A stretch of 64,000 nucleotides of DNA from positions 279,335 to 343,334 of the forward strand of contig CAJTTG010000002.1 of the NCBI GenBank assembly GCA_910579185.1. Reading direction: 5' to 3'. Below are positions 25,532 through 33,264 of this stretch, piece by piece. The notes below the pieces were generated by a model, which saw nothing but the letters and a program-made list of their open reading frames with translations, had not been told where the DNA came from and made no database searches. Numbering within the stretch: position 1 is the first letter of the stretch; the number at the start of each line of letters is the position of its first letter. The DNA comes from an uncultured Muribaculaceae bacterium (lineage in GTDB: Bacteria; Bacteroidota; Bacteroidia; Bacteroidales; Muribaculaceae). A program made the position numbers and the translations under genes.

Positions 25532-26475
25532 TGTCCGTTCATTTGTTTTAGATATTCCTGCATAGGTGGTAAATCCATTTCGGCTCTCCATTCATCGACT
25601 TTTTCGGAGTCAAGCAGAGTATATGGTACTTTTACACCTTTTTCGTTTTGTATTAGCTGTGTACCATACTTTTGAGGACGATTGCGCCACATATCGCAAC
25701 GGTCTTCCATCATTGCGACAAATGATTTATTGAGTTCGTTATTGGTGGCTGCCTTATGGAAAAGGGGTAAGTATTTCTCAATCGCTTCAAGCGAAGTATG
25801 CTGAATAACCTCCCAGATAGCGAAGTTGGAGCCTCCTACGATTTCGGAAGAAGGCCAACCATAACTATCGAGAATATCAAATACTTCTATTTGATTTATG
25901 CTATCATTCCGTTGCATTTCCACAAGGCGTGTTTTTATCAACAGTGTGTCCTGTGGAACAGCTCGCAACGCTGCAATATAGGCATGTCGCGGCGTTTGGT
26001 CCCGATAATGGATTGAGTCTAACCGCTCTTTCAGTGCGTGGTCGTAGTTACGCTCAATAAAAATCTTTCGGGCTTGCAGAGTATCGCAGAGAATTTCCCA
26101 TTTCGGAGAGGTGTGCAGGGATTGTAAATCCTTGTCTTGTCCGATTTGGTCGCTATACCAATGAGGGTACAGCCGCACTCTTTCAAACAGGCGATTAAAA
26201 GCAGCGCTTTCATCACCATTTAAAGCAGCTGCACAAGCACCATTATAAAGGTGTTTGTCAACAGGCTTAATTCCGAGAGAAAATGCCTTGTCAAAAAATT
26301 TAGAGGCAAGCTCGAAATTTTGTTTCATATAACACGAGTCAGCCTTGAAGATGAGCGTGTTATAGATTGCGATTGAGTCTTGTTGGTTGCCATATTCAGG
26401 TGCTGTATTATTTGCGTGAACACTGCAAGTAATAAAAACACCGGCAACCAAAACCATTAGTTTTTTTATCATCAT
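25528..26475 (-). CDS. Exported DUF6624-like protein with TPR-like N-terminus (moron)
   Basis: The 315-aa protein has a Sec signal (MMIKKLMVLVAGVFITCSVHA). Helical repeats of TPR type follow (SCYMKQNFELASKFFDKAFSLG; HLYNGACAAALNGDESAAFNRL). The C-terminal region holds MMEDRCDMWRNRPQKYGTQ, the hallmark phrase of DUF6624 proteins. It is coupled to the lipoprotein gene. It is driven by one of two promoters that share a 17-bp upstream box (26501-26545). The biochemical role of DUF6624 is not known to me. Confidence 0.8.
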   Translation of the reverse strand: MMIKKLMVLVAGVFITCSVHANNTAPEYGNQQDSIAIYNTLIFKADSCYMKQNFELASKFFDKAFSLGIKPVDKHLYNGACAAALNGDESAAFNRLFERVRLYPHWYSDQIGQDKDLQSLHTSPKWEILCDTLQARKIFIERNYDHALKERLDSIHYRDQTPRHAYIAALRAVPQDTLLIKTRLVEMQRNDSINQIEVFDILDSYGWPSSEIVGGSNFAIWEVIQHTSLEAIEKYLPLFHKAATNNELNKSFVAMMEDRCDMWRNRPQKYGTQLIQNEKGVKVPYTLLDSEKVDEWRAEMDLPPMQEYLKQMNGQ

Positions 26476-26500
26476 ATTTGGAGCTTTGATTTAACTATTG

Positions 26501-26617
26501 CAAAGTTACTGCCGTTGAAAATTCCTTGCCATACCCAAAAGTGTACGTTTGCATTTGCAGCCGAAAAAAATATACACTTTTGGGTATGGTGCGATAGAGG
26601 GGTAAAGAGTAATTTTG
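26501..26617. promoter_or_regulatory. Divergent promoters with identical 17-bp upstream boxes
   Basis: TACACTTTTGGGTATGG occurs on the minus strand (26545-26529) and on the plus strand (26573-26589). From the end of each box there are exactly 20 bp to a -7 element: TAACTTTG (26508-26501, minus) and TAATTTTG (26610-26617, plus). The box replaces the usual -33 TTTG on both sides, as expected for one activator that controls both directions. Confidence 0.75.
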
Positions 26618-26623
26618 CGGTGT

Positions 26624-27139
26624 ATGACAAGCGAAGAAAAGAATAAGATTGAAAGCTGCCGGATAATGATAGTCGGCAAAGGTGCTTTTGCAGACGCTAT
26701 CAATACGGCTTTGCTAAAAGTCGGGTTCCACAATATTATATATGTGGAAGATCCGACGGGGTCTGCCGATATTGCGGTTGATGTGGCGATGAACGGAATA
26801 TCGGCCCGGTTGGGCGGTAAATTGCCGGTCGTATATCCGTTTGATTTTATCGAGGGTGGCGCGGCTATGGTTGTGCTACCCGATGATAAGGTTGAATTAG
26901 AGGCAAAGGGCGATGTGCGCCTGTGTGCCGCAAAGTATATGTCGGGGTATTGTGCGTTTTGGAATATTGACAACAGCGACTGGTTGCGCGTTGTGTTACC
27001 GAGAATTGAACAGGGCGAACAATCCGCAAAGGCACAGCAAACAGCAGCCTGTATCTGTGCCCGGATATTGGCTAATATAGCAGTGGGGCGCGATGTGAAG
27101 CACTTTCCGCGCTTCTACCTATCGAAAAATTTAGAGTAG
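26624..27139 (+). CDS. ThiF/E1-like Rossmann protein (moron)
   Basis: The 171-aa protein starts MTSEEKNKIESCRIMIVGKGAFADAIN. It has a nucleotide-binding GxGxxA turn (VGKGAF) and an early acidic strand end (IIYVEDP), and ends AACICARILANIAVGRDVKHFPRFYL, which resembles the end of ThiF/MoeB/HesA proteins. It is shorter than full E1-like enzymes (240-350 aa), and I see no CxxC zinc pairs or catalytic Cys. The ATG at 26624 is 6 bp after the -7 box (leaderless). It overlaps the convergent LuxR gene by 9 bp. It shares its activator box with the DUF6624-like gene. Confidence 0.65.
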   Translation: MTSEEKNKIESCRIMIVGKGAFADAINTALLKVGFHNIIYVEDPTGSADIAVDVAMNGISARLGGKLPVVYPFDFIEGGAAMVVLPDDKVELEAKGDVRLCAAKYMSGYCAFWNIDNSDWLRVVLPRIEQGEQSAKAQQTAACICARILANIAVGRDVKHFPRFYLSKNLE

Positions 27140-27886
27140 CTTGTTGTTGGTGGCAGCCGCGATAGCCTCGGATATGTTGCGCACACCGAGTTTTTCAAAA
27201 ATGCGCTGACGGTATTTCTTGACGGTGTCGGGCGAGAGGCAGATGCGGTCAGCAATCTCCGACATCGTATAGCCTTGTATTGAAAGGGTAAGCACCGACT
27301 TCTCCCCCTCGGTAAGGTTTGGCATAGTGTTCTTATCCCACCGACGGGTGACGGGATTAAATGCGAAATAGTCGGGGGTGCCGACATGGTGCATTTCGAT
27401 ATGTCCGGGCGTGGTGTGGGTGGAGGCAGATACAACGCAGAGGGCAAGCCAAATCCTGCCGTCGGAAGTCAGGGCAAGGGAGGTCAGCTTATGGTTAATG
27501 AGAATTGGGTGGCCGTCGTTGAGAATATGAAAATCGTATGATATGTACCAATCCTTGCGCTGTTCGAGTGGGATTTGATTGTGAAAGGCAAAGCCCACAC
27601 GGTTGATGTCGAGCAAAAGGGCCTGTTCGTCCTCGGGCACATATTTGAGATAGAACTGGTAGCCGAGGTCAATCATCTGCTCCGGCGAAAGTCCGCACAG
27701 GAACATCGGATTGGGCGACACATACAGGAAATTCTGCTTGAAATAGTCTATGATATAGACGCTTTGGTATGTGGAGCGAGAAAACGCCTCTGCGGAGCGG
27801 ACGTATTCGTTCACTCTGCTGTAATCGAGTTCATCAGGTAGCATTACCTCGTTGTCGGGTATGAAAAATTCGTCGGGCGTTTTCAT
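27131..27886 (-). CDS. LuxR-family transcriptional regulator
   Basis: The 251-aa protein has a PAS-like N-terminal half (YIIDYFKQNFLYVSPNPMFLCGLSPEQM) and a C-terminal LuxR helix-turn-helix (LTEGEKSVLTLSIQGYTMSEIADRICLSPDTVKKYRQRIFEKLGV). The start at 27886 (MKTPDEFF) lies downstream of a -7 box (TAATTTTG, 27915-27908). The gene sits beside the divergent promoter pair at 26.5 kb and may be its activator. Its own promoter is bracketed by an 11-bp inverted repeat that suggests autoregulation. Confidence 0.88.
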   Translation of the reverse strand: MKTPDEFFIPDNEVMLPDELDYSRVNEYVRSAEAFSRSTYQSVYIIDYFKQNFLYVSPNPMFLCGLSPEQMIDLGYQFYLKYVPEDEQALLLDINRVGFAFHNQIPLEQRKDWYISYDFHILNDGHPILINHKLTSLALTSDGRIWLALCVVSASTHTTPGHIEMHHVGTPDYFAFNPVTRRWDKNTMPNLTEGEKSVLTLSIQGYTMSEIADRICLSPDTVKKYRQRIFEKLGVRNISEAIAAATNNKLL

Positions 27887-27889
27887 AAA

Positions 27890-27931
27890 TTCCAGATTTT
27901 GAGAATACAAAATTAGCGAAAAAATCTGGAA
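27890..27931. promoter_or_regulatory. Inverted-repeat operator around the luxR-type promoter
   Basis: TTCCAGATTTT (27890-27900) and AAAATCTGGAA (27921-27931) are perfect inverted copies. The minus-strand -7 box (27915-27908) lies between them and the start codon follows 4 bp later. Confidence 0.6.
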
Positions 27932-27960
27932 TACGGAAGCAATATGCTCACAAACAGGTG

Positions 27961-29586
27961 TCAAAGCACCCCTGACATTGAGAGGTTGAACGCATCGCGG
28001 TAAGGGAATTTCTCGCAGCCGATGTAGAGGGTATCGAAAGCATCGGTGCCGTCGGTGCGGTGTTCGAGCAGGTCTTCCTCGCTCTCGGCGAGCTTTTCGC
28101 CGGACTTGTCCTTGTCGAAGCCGTTGCGGCCACGGCGCACTCCGGCTGACTGAATGGCGAGGATAAGGTCTTCGTTGTTGGAGCGGTTGAAGAAGGGCAT
28201 CAGGCGTTGCTTACCGGCAAAGGCTTGGTTGATGAGCAGGTATTTTTCTTCCTTGCGCATTGGGTTGCCGAGATATACGGCCTCGACCGTCCAACCGTGG
28301 CGCTCGAACTCGTGCACCACCCACCAACGGAAGTCTTGGTCGTTGACGGCATAGTTTGAGCCGAGGGCGGTTGCATCGAAGTAAAATACTACGGTCTTGT
28401 TGCGGTGTGTGGCGTAGTAACGGCAGAAGTCGTCGATAAGCGCAGGTATCTTGCGCTCGAATTTGACGTAAAAGGATTTTATGACGTTGAGGCGGCGGTC
28501 GCGCGGCTGACCGGCGACAATCCAGTTGATGTTGGCGTTGTAGTCCATACCGATGCAGATAGGCGCGTCGAGGTCAACGTCGGCGTCGGCTCGTGCATCG
28601 AGCGAGGCGAAGTCATAATCATAGCCGAGGGTGTCGAGGTATTGATTGTCGTTGGCGTCGTATTTGTGGGCCTGGCGCATCGAGGAATAAAAACCGTCCT
28701 TTGCAATTCCGATCCTCTGGCACAGGATAGAGGTTTGGAAAGTCAAAGGTGTAAGGTCGCGCTTCATCTGCTTTATGTAGTTTTCGCCGAGAAGTTGCAG
28801 GTTTTCGATGCTGCTGTACTCTCGGTAGTACACGGCGACTGACCGCATCTTGTTAAGGTTGCGGTCGAGGCGGCGGAGATAGCCTTTGAGGTGAGCCGGA
28901 ACGGGTTCACCGTTGGCGTTAAGGGCGCGTATGCGTTCCTTGGTGCGCCAAATTTCATATACGGTGCCCTCAATGGTGGCTATCAGCTCGGCGTCCATTT
29001 TGTCCTTGTAGTGCAAGAACCAGGAGCCTTTTGTGGTCTGCGGCATATCGCTCAATATCATAATCGAGTGATTGAAAGAGTGCTTTCCGAAGTGCGACTT
29101 TATGCCGCCGTTGGCCGGTAGCGTTTCGTCTTTGAGCTTTTGGTAGTCGATGAATTTTGCCTCGTCGACCAAAAGCCACGACAGGGTCAGGGAGTTGGAG
29201 CTGCCCGGTCGGTCTTGCGAGATAATGACGGCGACGGAGCCGTTGTAAAAGGAAATGACGTGCTCGTAGTCCTTGGGGTCGATGATTGGTTGCTTGAAAG
29301 TCTTTGGCGGTTTTCGGCCGACAACATAATGCACTCCCTCGATGAAGCCCCAGCGTTTCCACGCGGCGAGCAAGCCGGGGATTGTGTTAGTCAATCCGTG
29401 CTTGAAGGTCGGCACGACGATACCGCCTGTCGAGCCGGGCATACGCTGCATATTGCGCAGCACAAATGGTGCGGCGATGCTGTCGGTCTTGCCGGTGCGT
29501 CGCCCTGCGACGATAACGGTGGTGTTCGCACCAATAAGCTGCGTAAGTCGTTGGGGCTTGTTAAAGTAAACTTTCTTGTCGGCCAT
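27961..29586 (-). CDS. terL: Terminase large subunit
   Basis: The 541-aa DNA-packaging motor has an N-terminal ATPase with Walker A GRRTGKTD (residues 28-35), Walker B LLVDEAKF (about 140) and a coupling motif region with SDMPQTTKG. The C-terminal RNase H-like nuclease begins with GMDYNAN (about 345) and has a later acidic site in FYFDATAL. It binds the portal and cuts concatemeric DNA. It follows the small-subunit-like gene, separated by a small plus-strand membrane gene. Its length is in the normal range. Confidence 0.92.
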   Translation of the reverse strand: MADKKVYFNKPQRLTQLIGANTTVIVAGRRTGKTDSIAAPFVLRNMQRMPGSTGGIVVPTFKHGLTNTIPGLLAAWKRWGFIEGVHYVVGRKPPKTFKQPIIDPKDYEHVISFYNGSVAVIISQDRPGSSNSLTLSWLLVDEAKFIDYQKLKDETLPANGGIKSHFGKHSFNHSIMILSDMPQTTKGSWFLHYKDKMDAELIATIEGTVYEIWRTKERIRALNANGEPVPAHLKGYLRRLDRNLNKMRSVAVYYREYSSIENLQLLGENYIKQMKRDLTPLTFQTSILCQRIGIAKDGFYSSMRQAHKYDANDNQYLDTLGYDYDFASLDARADADVDLDAPICIGMDYNANINWIVAGQPRDRRLNVIKSFYVKFERKIPALIDDFCRYYATHRNKTVVFYFDATALGSNYAVNDQDFRWWVVHEFERHGWTVEAVYLGNPMRKEEKYLLINQAFAGKQRLMPFFNRSNNEDLILAIQSAGVRRGRNGFDKDKSGEKLAESEEDLLEHRTDGTDAFDTLYIGCEKFPYRDAFNLSMSGVL

Positions 29587-29613
29587 ATCAAGAATAATTT
29601 GTAAATTTGAGAA

Positions 29614-29823
29614 GTGAAAGAACTTCTCTACATATCAGCATTTATAATTGCAATCATCGGAGCTGTTTTTATTCTCCGAGGGTTTACTCGCTTCGTGGCA
29701 GGTAGGCTAAACGCTTGGCTTGCAACCTTGCTCACTTTTATTGTCATAGCTTTGCTAATCATAATTTTGGTGATATGCGCTTTCGCTATCAGTATGAGTA
29801 TGGGGCCAATAAATCCAAATTAA
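29614..29823 (+). CDS. Small membrane protein inserted between terminase genes (moron)
   Basis: The 69-aa protein starts with GTG (MKELLYISAFIIAIIGAVFILRGF) and has two long hydrophobic helices, the second LATLLTFIVIALLIIILVICAFAIS. TAAATTTG at 29600-29607 ends 6 bp before the start, so the message would be leaderless. It is on the opposite strand to the terminase genes. Function unknown. Confidence 0.68.
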   Translation: MKELLYISAFIIAIIGAVFILRGFTRFVAGRLNAWLATLLTFIVIALLIIILVICAFAISMSMGPINPN

Positions 29824-29824
29824 A

Positions 29825-30454
29825 TTATTCTTGAATATTGGCCGATGTCTGCTTAACATCAGGAAAAAGATTATCAAATTCGAGGTCGACTTCCTCAAAT
29901 TCCACATCTTCGATGTCGATTGTTTCGGCGCGATACTTTTGTATCATAGCCGAGATTTTCTCGTTGATGTTGGGGATTGGCTCGATGCCGAGGACTCGCG
30001 GATCATCGGTGGCGGTGAACGGCTGCACGAGTATTTGGTCGAGCGGCAGGGCCTGTTCATCTTCGAGGTCGACGCGGTTTAGCTTGCCGTAGGCGGTGGC
30101 CGCACGTTCCATAGTCTTGCTGTCCTTGCGCTTCTCGGCCATTTTATAAGTTGCGATGAGCATTTCGTTGGTGCGCCAACGGTGGAAGTCGCGGCTTGCG
30201 CTGCCGAGGATGGGGAGCAAGGACTTGACAACGGCGAGGTCGGAATAAGCCGTTGTGCGGTGTATTCCGTGGCGTTGGCATACCTCCGCAACAAATTCGC
30301 GGTCGGTGCCGTCGGGGTTTGCGATGAACCAGTTATACATTTCTCGCACACGAAGCACCTTATCCACAACGGATTGTGGATATTGCTCACGCAGTTCTAC
30401 CTCTTTGGTGAACAAGTGCGCCCGGCATACATCTATGGTGTTCGGTGTTGGCAC
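29825..30454 (-). CDS. Terminase small subunit-like protein
   Basis: The 209-aa protein has a helix-turn-helix segment (REFVAEVCQRHGIHRTTAYSDLAVVKSLL, about residues 52-80), a helical middle and a strongly acidic tail (EDVEFEEVDLEFDNLFPD). This is the layout of phage small terminases, which bind pac/cos DNA. It directly precedes the large subunit apart from one inserted cargo gene. A GTG start is needed. The neighbouring 116-aa gene could be an alternative or accessory small subunit. Confidence 0.65.
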   Translation of the reverse strand: MPTPNTIDVCRAHLFTKEVELREQYPQSVVDKVLRVREMYNWFIANPDGTDREFVAEVCQRHGIHRTTAYSDLAVVKSLLPILGSASRDFHRWRTNEMLIATYKMAEKRKDSKTMERAATAYGKLNRVDLEDEQALPLDQILVQPFTATDDPRVLGIEPIPNINEKISAMIQKYRAETIDIEDVEFEEVDLEFDNLFPDVKQTSANIQE

Positions 30455-30493
30455 GGCTTCAAGTATTAGGTATGAGTTATGAGTGACGAAGTA

Positions 30494-30844
30494 TTACTCG
30501 TCGTCCTCCATATCAAGGAGATTTCGGTGGGCGTTCTCGATAGCGAGCGGCGAGCCTACCTGTGCAAGCATCATTTCCTGGGAATGGAGCTTGACTTTTG
30601 ATGCAGCTTTGCCGCGTCGGTAGGCTTTTGACACCTCGGTTGTGCGGTCGGCAATATCGGAGCGCAGTACATCAGCCGGAATATCGAGTATTACGGCCAT
30701 ATCGGATATTTTGAGGTAGATAGAGGCAAATTTTTCAATCTGCTGCAATTCGTTCTCGGAATATCCGTGCGAGCCGAGAGAAGAATCAGGCTCGCCTGAA
30801 TTATTCCGAGGCGATGCCGGATAAGCGCTGTGCGAATAGGTCAT
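30494..30844 (-). CDS. Small helical DNA-packaging-associated protein
   Basis: The 116-aa protein has a disordered N-terminus, then ELQQIEKFASIYLKISDMAVILDIPADVLRSDI, a helix-turn-helix-like run, then KAYRRGKAASKVKLHSQEMMLAQVGSPLAIENAHRNLL. The phrase around GSPLAIENAHRNLL is like those in small-terminase-type phage proteins. It overlaps the PLD-like gene by 44 bp. It may form the packaging initiation complex with the 209-aa protein. Confidence 0.6.
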   Translation of the reverse strand: MTYSHSAYPASPRNNSGEPDSSLGSHGYSENELQQIEKFASIYLKISDMAVILDIPADVLRSDIADRTTEVSKAYRRGKAASKVKLHSQEMMLAQVGSPLAIENAHRNLLDMEDDE

Positions 30845-31331
30845 GGAGCGGTACGGAGTGATTGGTTATTAAATCGTTGACTTGGTCGTAGAGATTTGCG
30901 AAAATCTCCGGCGAAGTCGAGATAAATGCCGACTCGTGGCGGTTGCCGCGAGTGAGGTTCTGCGAGGTTATTACCGACACGGTTTCTCCGGCCTCGGAGC
31001 GCACCAACAAAATCTTGCTGTGGTTGTCGGCAAGATATGTGCGCTCTATAACTTGGGTGATGAACGCCCAAAGTTTGAGCGTTTTGTTGGTGGCCTTATG
31101 GTCGAGCACAAGGTTGATGCGCGACACTTTATTTGCACGGCAGATAAAGAAAAGTCGGCGCAAAAATTCCTCGGAGATAGAAAACGAGGTCTGCCATACC
31201 TCTGCGGTGCCGACTTGGCTTAAAATCCATTCGAGAATGTCGGCCACCTGCACGGCATTGGAAAGATAAGCCTGAAAAGGCGTATCTTTGAGCGGTCGGA
31301 GGATTTGGTCGATGTCGGCGGTGCGTTTCAT
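30801..31331 (-). CDS. PLD-like domain protein
   Basis: The 176-aa protein contains a single HxK-type motif, DNHSKILLV, followed by ITSQNLTRGNRHESAF. The spacing of His, Lys and Asn matches one half of a phospholipase D/endonuclease (HKD) active site. One motif per chain means that a dimer would be needed, as in Nuc-type nucleases. It lies between the PRTase/202-codon genes and the terminase cluster and overlaps the next gene. A nuclease role in DNA processing is plausible but not shown. Confidence 0.68.
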   Translation of the reverse strand: MKRTADIDQILRPLKDTPFQAYLSNAVQVADILEWILSQVGTAEVWQTSFSISEEFLRRLFFICRANKVSRINLVLDHKATNKTLKLWAFITQVIERTYLADNHSKILLVRSEAGETVSVITSQNLTRGNRHESAFISTSPEIFANLYDQVNDLITNHSVPLHDLFAQRLSGIASE

Positions 31332-31360
31332 TGATATAAGTATTAAGGCAGAGTGATGAG

Positions 31361-31933
31361 TTACGATGTTTTCTTTCCGGCTCTTTTACTTTTCACCTTG
31401 TCACTCTGCCCTATGACGTATGTATCGTATGCCTCCCAGTTGGCGTGCAGCTTCTTGTCGAGCGATATAAGTTCTTTGAGGAACGGATAACGCTCGGAGT
31501 CCGGGCAGGTGACGTTGTCAAGCGAGAGCGAGCGGAGGCGCAGATGCAGCTCGCGCATACGTTGGAGAATTGAGAGATTTTCAACGTATTTCGCCTTGAT
31601 GTCGTCGGGGAGTGCGTCGTGGTCGGCACGTTTACCTTTTGGTTGCTCGTCGGCTTTGGCTGCGAGCGGTATGTGTTCGGCCACGATAGCCTCGACCTGC
31701 TGCTCCATTTCCTCGACCTGCGCACGGGTGAGGTCGGCGACGCGGAAGTTGTAATACTTTTGAAGTTGGTAGTCCACGAAGTCGTGGCGGCGGTCAATCT
31801 GCGAGATTATGTTGTGGTACATAATCTGATTGCCCGACAGCTTCAAAAGATAGAGTGCGCCTACCGAGTAGTCGCGCTCCGCTTCCGGCGTTTCGAGCCA
31901 TTGCTTGATTTGTTCGGTAAATTTGTGGTCCAT
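31361..31933 (-). CDS. Phage protein of unknown function, helical
   Basis: The 190-aa charged, helix-rich protein starts MDHKFTEQIKQWLETPEAERDYSVGALYLLKLSGNQ and has coiled-coil-prone stretches (RAQVEEMEQQVEAIVAEH; LSILQRMRELHLRLRSL) and a basic C-terminus. The ATG at 31933 is preferred because a TTG start further upstream would overlap the PRTase stop. It lies in the head/packaging operon. No family recognised. Confidence 0.62.
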   Translation of the reverse strand: MDHKFTEQIKQWLETPEAERDYSVGALYLLKLSGNQIMYHNIISQIDRRHDFVDYQLQKYYNFRVADLTRAQVEEMEQQVEAIVAEHIPLAAKADEQPKGKRADHDALPDDIKAKYVENLSILQRMRELHLRLRSLSLDNVTCPDSERYPFLKELISLDKKLHANWEAYDTYVIGQSDKVKSKRAGKKTS

Positions 31934-31965
31934 TTGAGGGGTCAATTTTACTTTGGCCGCAGGGG

Positions 31966-32640
31966 TCAAAGTTTATTATTTATTCCTGTGAAGAAAATGA
32001 GGTTATAACCGAGCGGTTGGAGCAGGTCGCGCATCGAGAGCATCGTTGCGCCGGTGGTAACAAAATCGTCGAATACGATTATGTTGCGCTCGGTCGGTGG
32101 CGCTTTGACAAGGGTAAAGACAGCCCCGACGCGATGCTTCGAGTGACACTCGGCGAGATCTTCGTAGAAGTTCACGCCCAGGAGTGTTGCGAGCTGCGCT
32201 GAAATGAGCGATGCGAAATTGCGTTCCTTGTGGCGACGCTTCGGCGAGGTGACTATGCACCAGTCGCCGGTGGCGAGTGAGTTGCCGAGTATCTGCCGGA
32301 TAAGGGTATTCATACCCACGGCGAATTTCCCGACCATATCGGGGTCGCTCTTGATGTCGGTGAGAGTCCGGCCATAGAGCGACTTTTTCCACAGTGAGAT
32401 AATGCCAAAAGCCGGGTTGCGGTAGGAAATGCGCACCTTATTAGGGGCGAAGTCGCAGCGAGCCTCGGCCTGTTGCACATCTTTCCACGCGGCACGGCTC
32501 TTTTCGGCGAAAAGGTCTTTGGCACAGGAGGGAGTAAAAGATGCGTCGAGGTCGGGAACATCAAGCGAAGGCACACAGATGTCTTTCAACACTTCGTCCA
32601 ACACTATCGCTCCCTCCCTGACGCATCTGTTAGGTGACAT
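31966..32640 (-). CDS. Phosphoribosyltransferase-fold protein (ComF-like) in head operon
   Basis: The 224-aa protein ends with the PRPP-binding loop IIVFDDFVTTGATML (near residue 200), preceded by a core with RRHKERNFASLISAQLATLLG. These match type I PRTases of the ComF group: two acidic residues, then TTGAT. It has no zinc-ribbon N-terminus like true ComF. Placement between capsid/tail-tube and packaging genes is unusual. It may salvage or modify nucleotides, or act as a DNA-uptake-like accessory. The fold call is firm, the role open. Confidence 0.8.
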   Translation of the reverse strand: MSPNRCVREGAIVLDEVLKDICVPSLDVPDLDASFTPSCAKDLFAEKSRAAWKDVQQAEARCDFAPNKVRISYRNPAFGIISLWKKSLYGRTLTDIKSDPDMVGKFAVGMNTLIRQILGNSLATGDWCIVTSPKRRHKERNFASLISAQLATLLGVNFYEDLAECHSKHRVGAVFTLVKAPPTERNIIVFDDFVTTGATMLSMRDLLQPLGYNLIFFTGINNKL

Positions 32641-32652
32641 AGGACGTGGGGG

Positions 32653-33225
32653 TTAAGCGGCTTTCTTACATTCAATATCCCCGTCCTCAGTTTCGAGAGT
32701 GCCGACATAGAACGGCGCAGGTACCTCGTCGGTAGCCTCGACATTGATAGTGGTAGAGGTGGTGCCGGTGGCACCCTGTCCGAGGTCTTGTGCGACGGTG
32801 GCCTTTGTGCTCCATTTGTCGTTGCCGAGGACGCGGAAGTTGCCTTTCATATCCTCGATTACGAAAACATTGTCGGTGTTGTTGATGTAGGCAGCGGCGG
32901 CGGAAGCGTCCGCGCCCACGCCGGGGTGAACGGCGACAAGTTTGTTGAGCTGCGTTTGGCTCGGAAGCTCGCCCTGCGCCTCGGAGGTCAGCTGCGACTT
33001 GTCGGGGAGTATGTCGATATAACGCCATTTGGCATCGGCGGCGAGAGTGAAAGAGCCGTCGAGGATAGCCGACGTGGGGCGACCGAGTTCATCACGGGGA
33101 AGCTGCGGAAAGGCCACAATCAGGCTCTTGGCGAGATAGTAGATGCGGCGTTTCACACCGGGCAGCTCGGGGGTGCCCTGACACCACCCGAGCGACTTTT
33201 GGATTGAGGTACATTTTGTAGCCAT
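32653..33225 (-). CDS. Phage structural protein, tail-tube-like
   Basis: The 190-aa protein (MATKCTSIQKSLGWCQGTPELPGVKRRIYY...) follows the major capsid gene by 40 bp. Its mix of strands and an acidic C-terminus (GTLETEDGDIECKKAA) fits a major tail or head-decoration protein. The phrase TAILDGSFTLAADAKWRYIDILPDKSQL recalls proteins I associate with Bacteroides prophage tails. The assignment is tentative and could be a head protein. Confidence 0.6.
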   Translation of the reverse strand: MATKCTSIQKSLGWCQGTPELPGVKRRIYYLAKSLIVAFPQLPRDELGRPTSAILDGSFTLAADAKWRYIDILPDKSQLTSEAQGELPSQTQLNKLVAVHPGVGADASAAAAYINNTDNVFVIEDMKGNFRVLGNDKWSTKATVAQDLGQGATGTTSTTINVEATDEVPAPFYVGTLETEDGDIECKKAA

Positions 33226-33264
33226 AGCGGTTTGATGAGTTGTTGAGTGATGTGTCTATGAGTG

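Noticed and set aside
26529..26589. Simple terminator hairpin between the divergent cargo genes
   Set aside because: The two arms form exact -33-position boxes for both promoters, there is no T-run, and the loop of 27 bp is large; a regulatory box explains it better.
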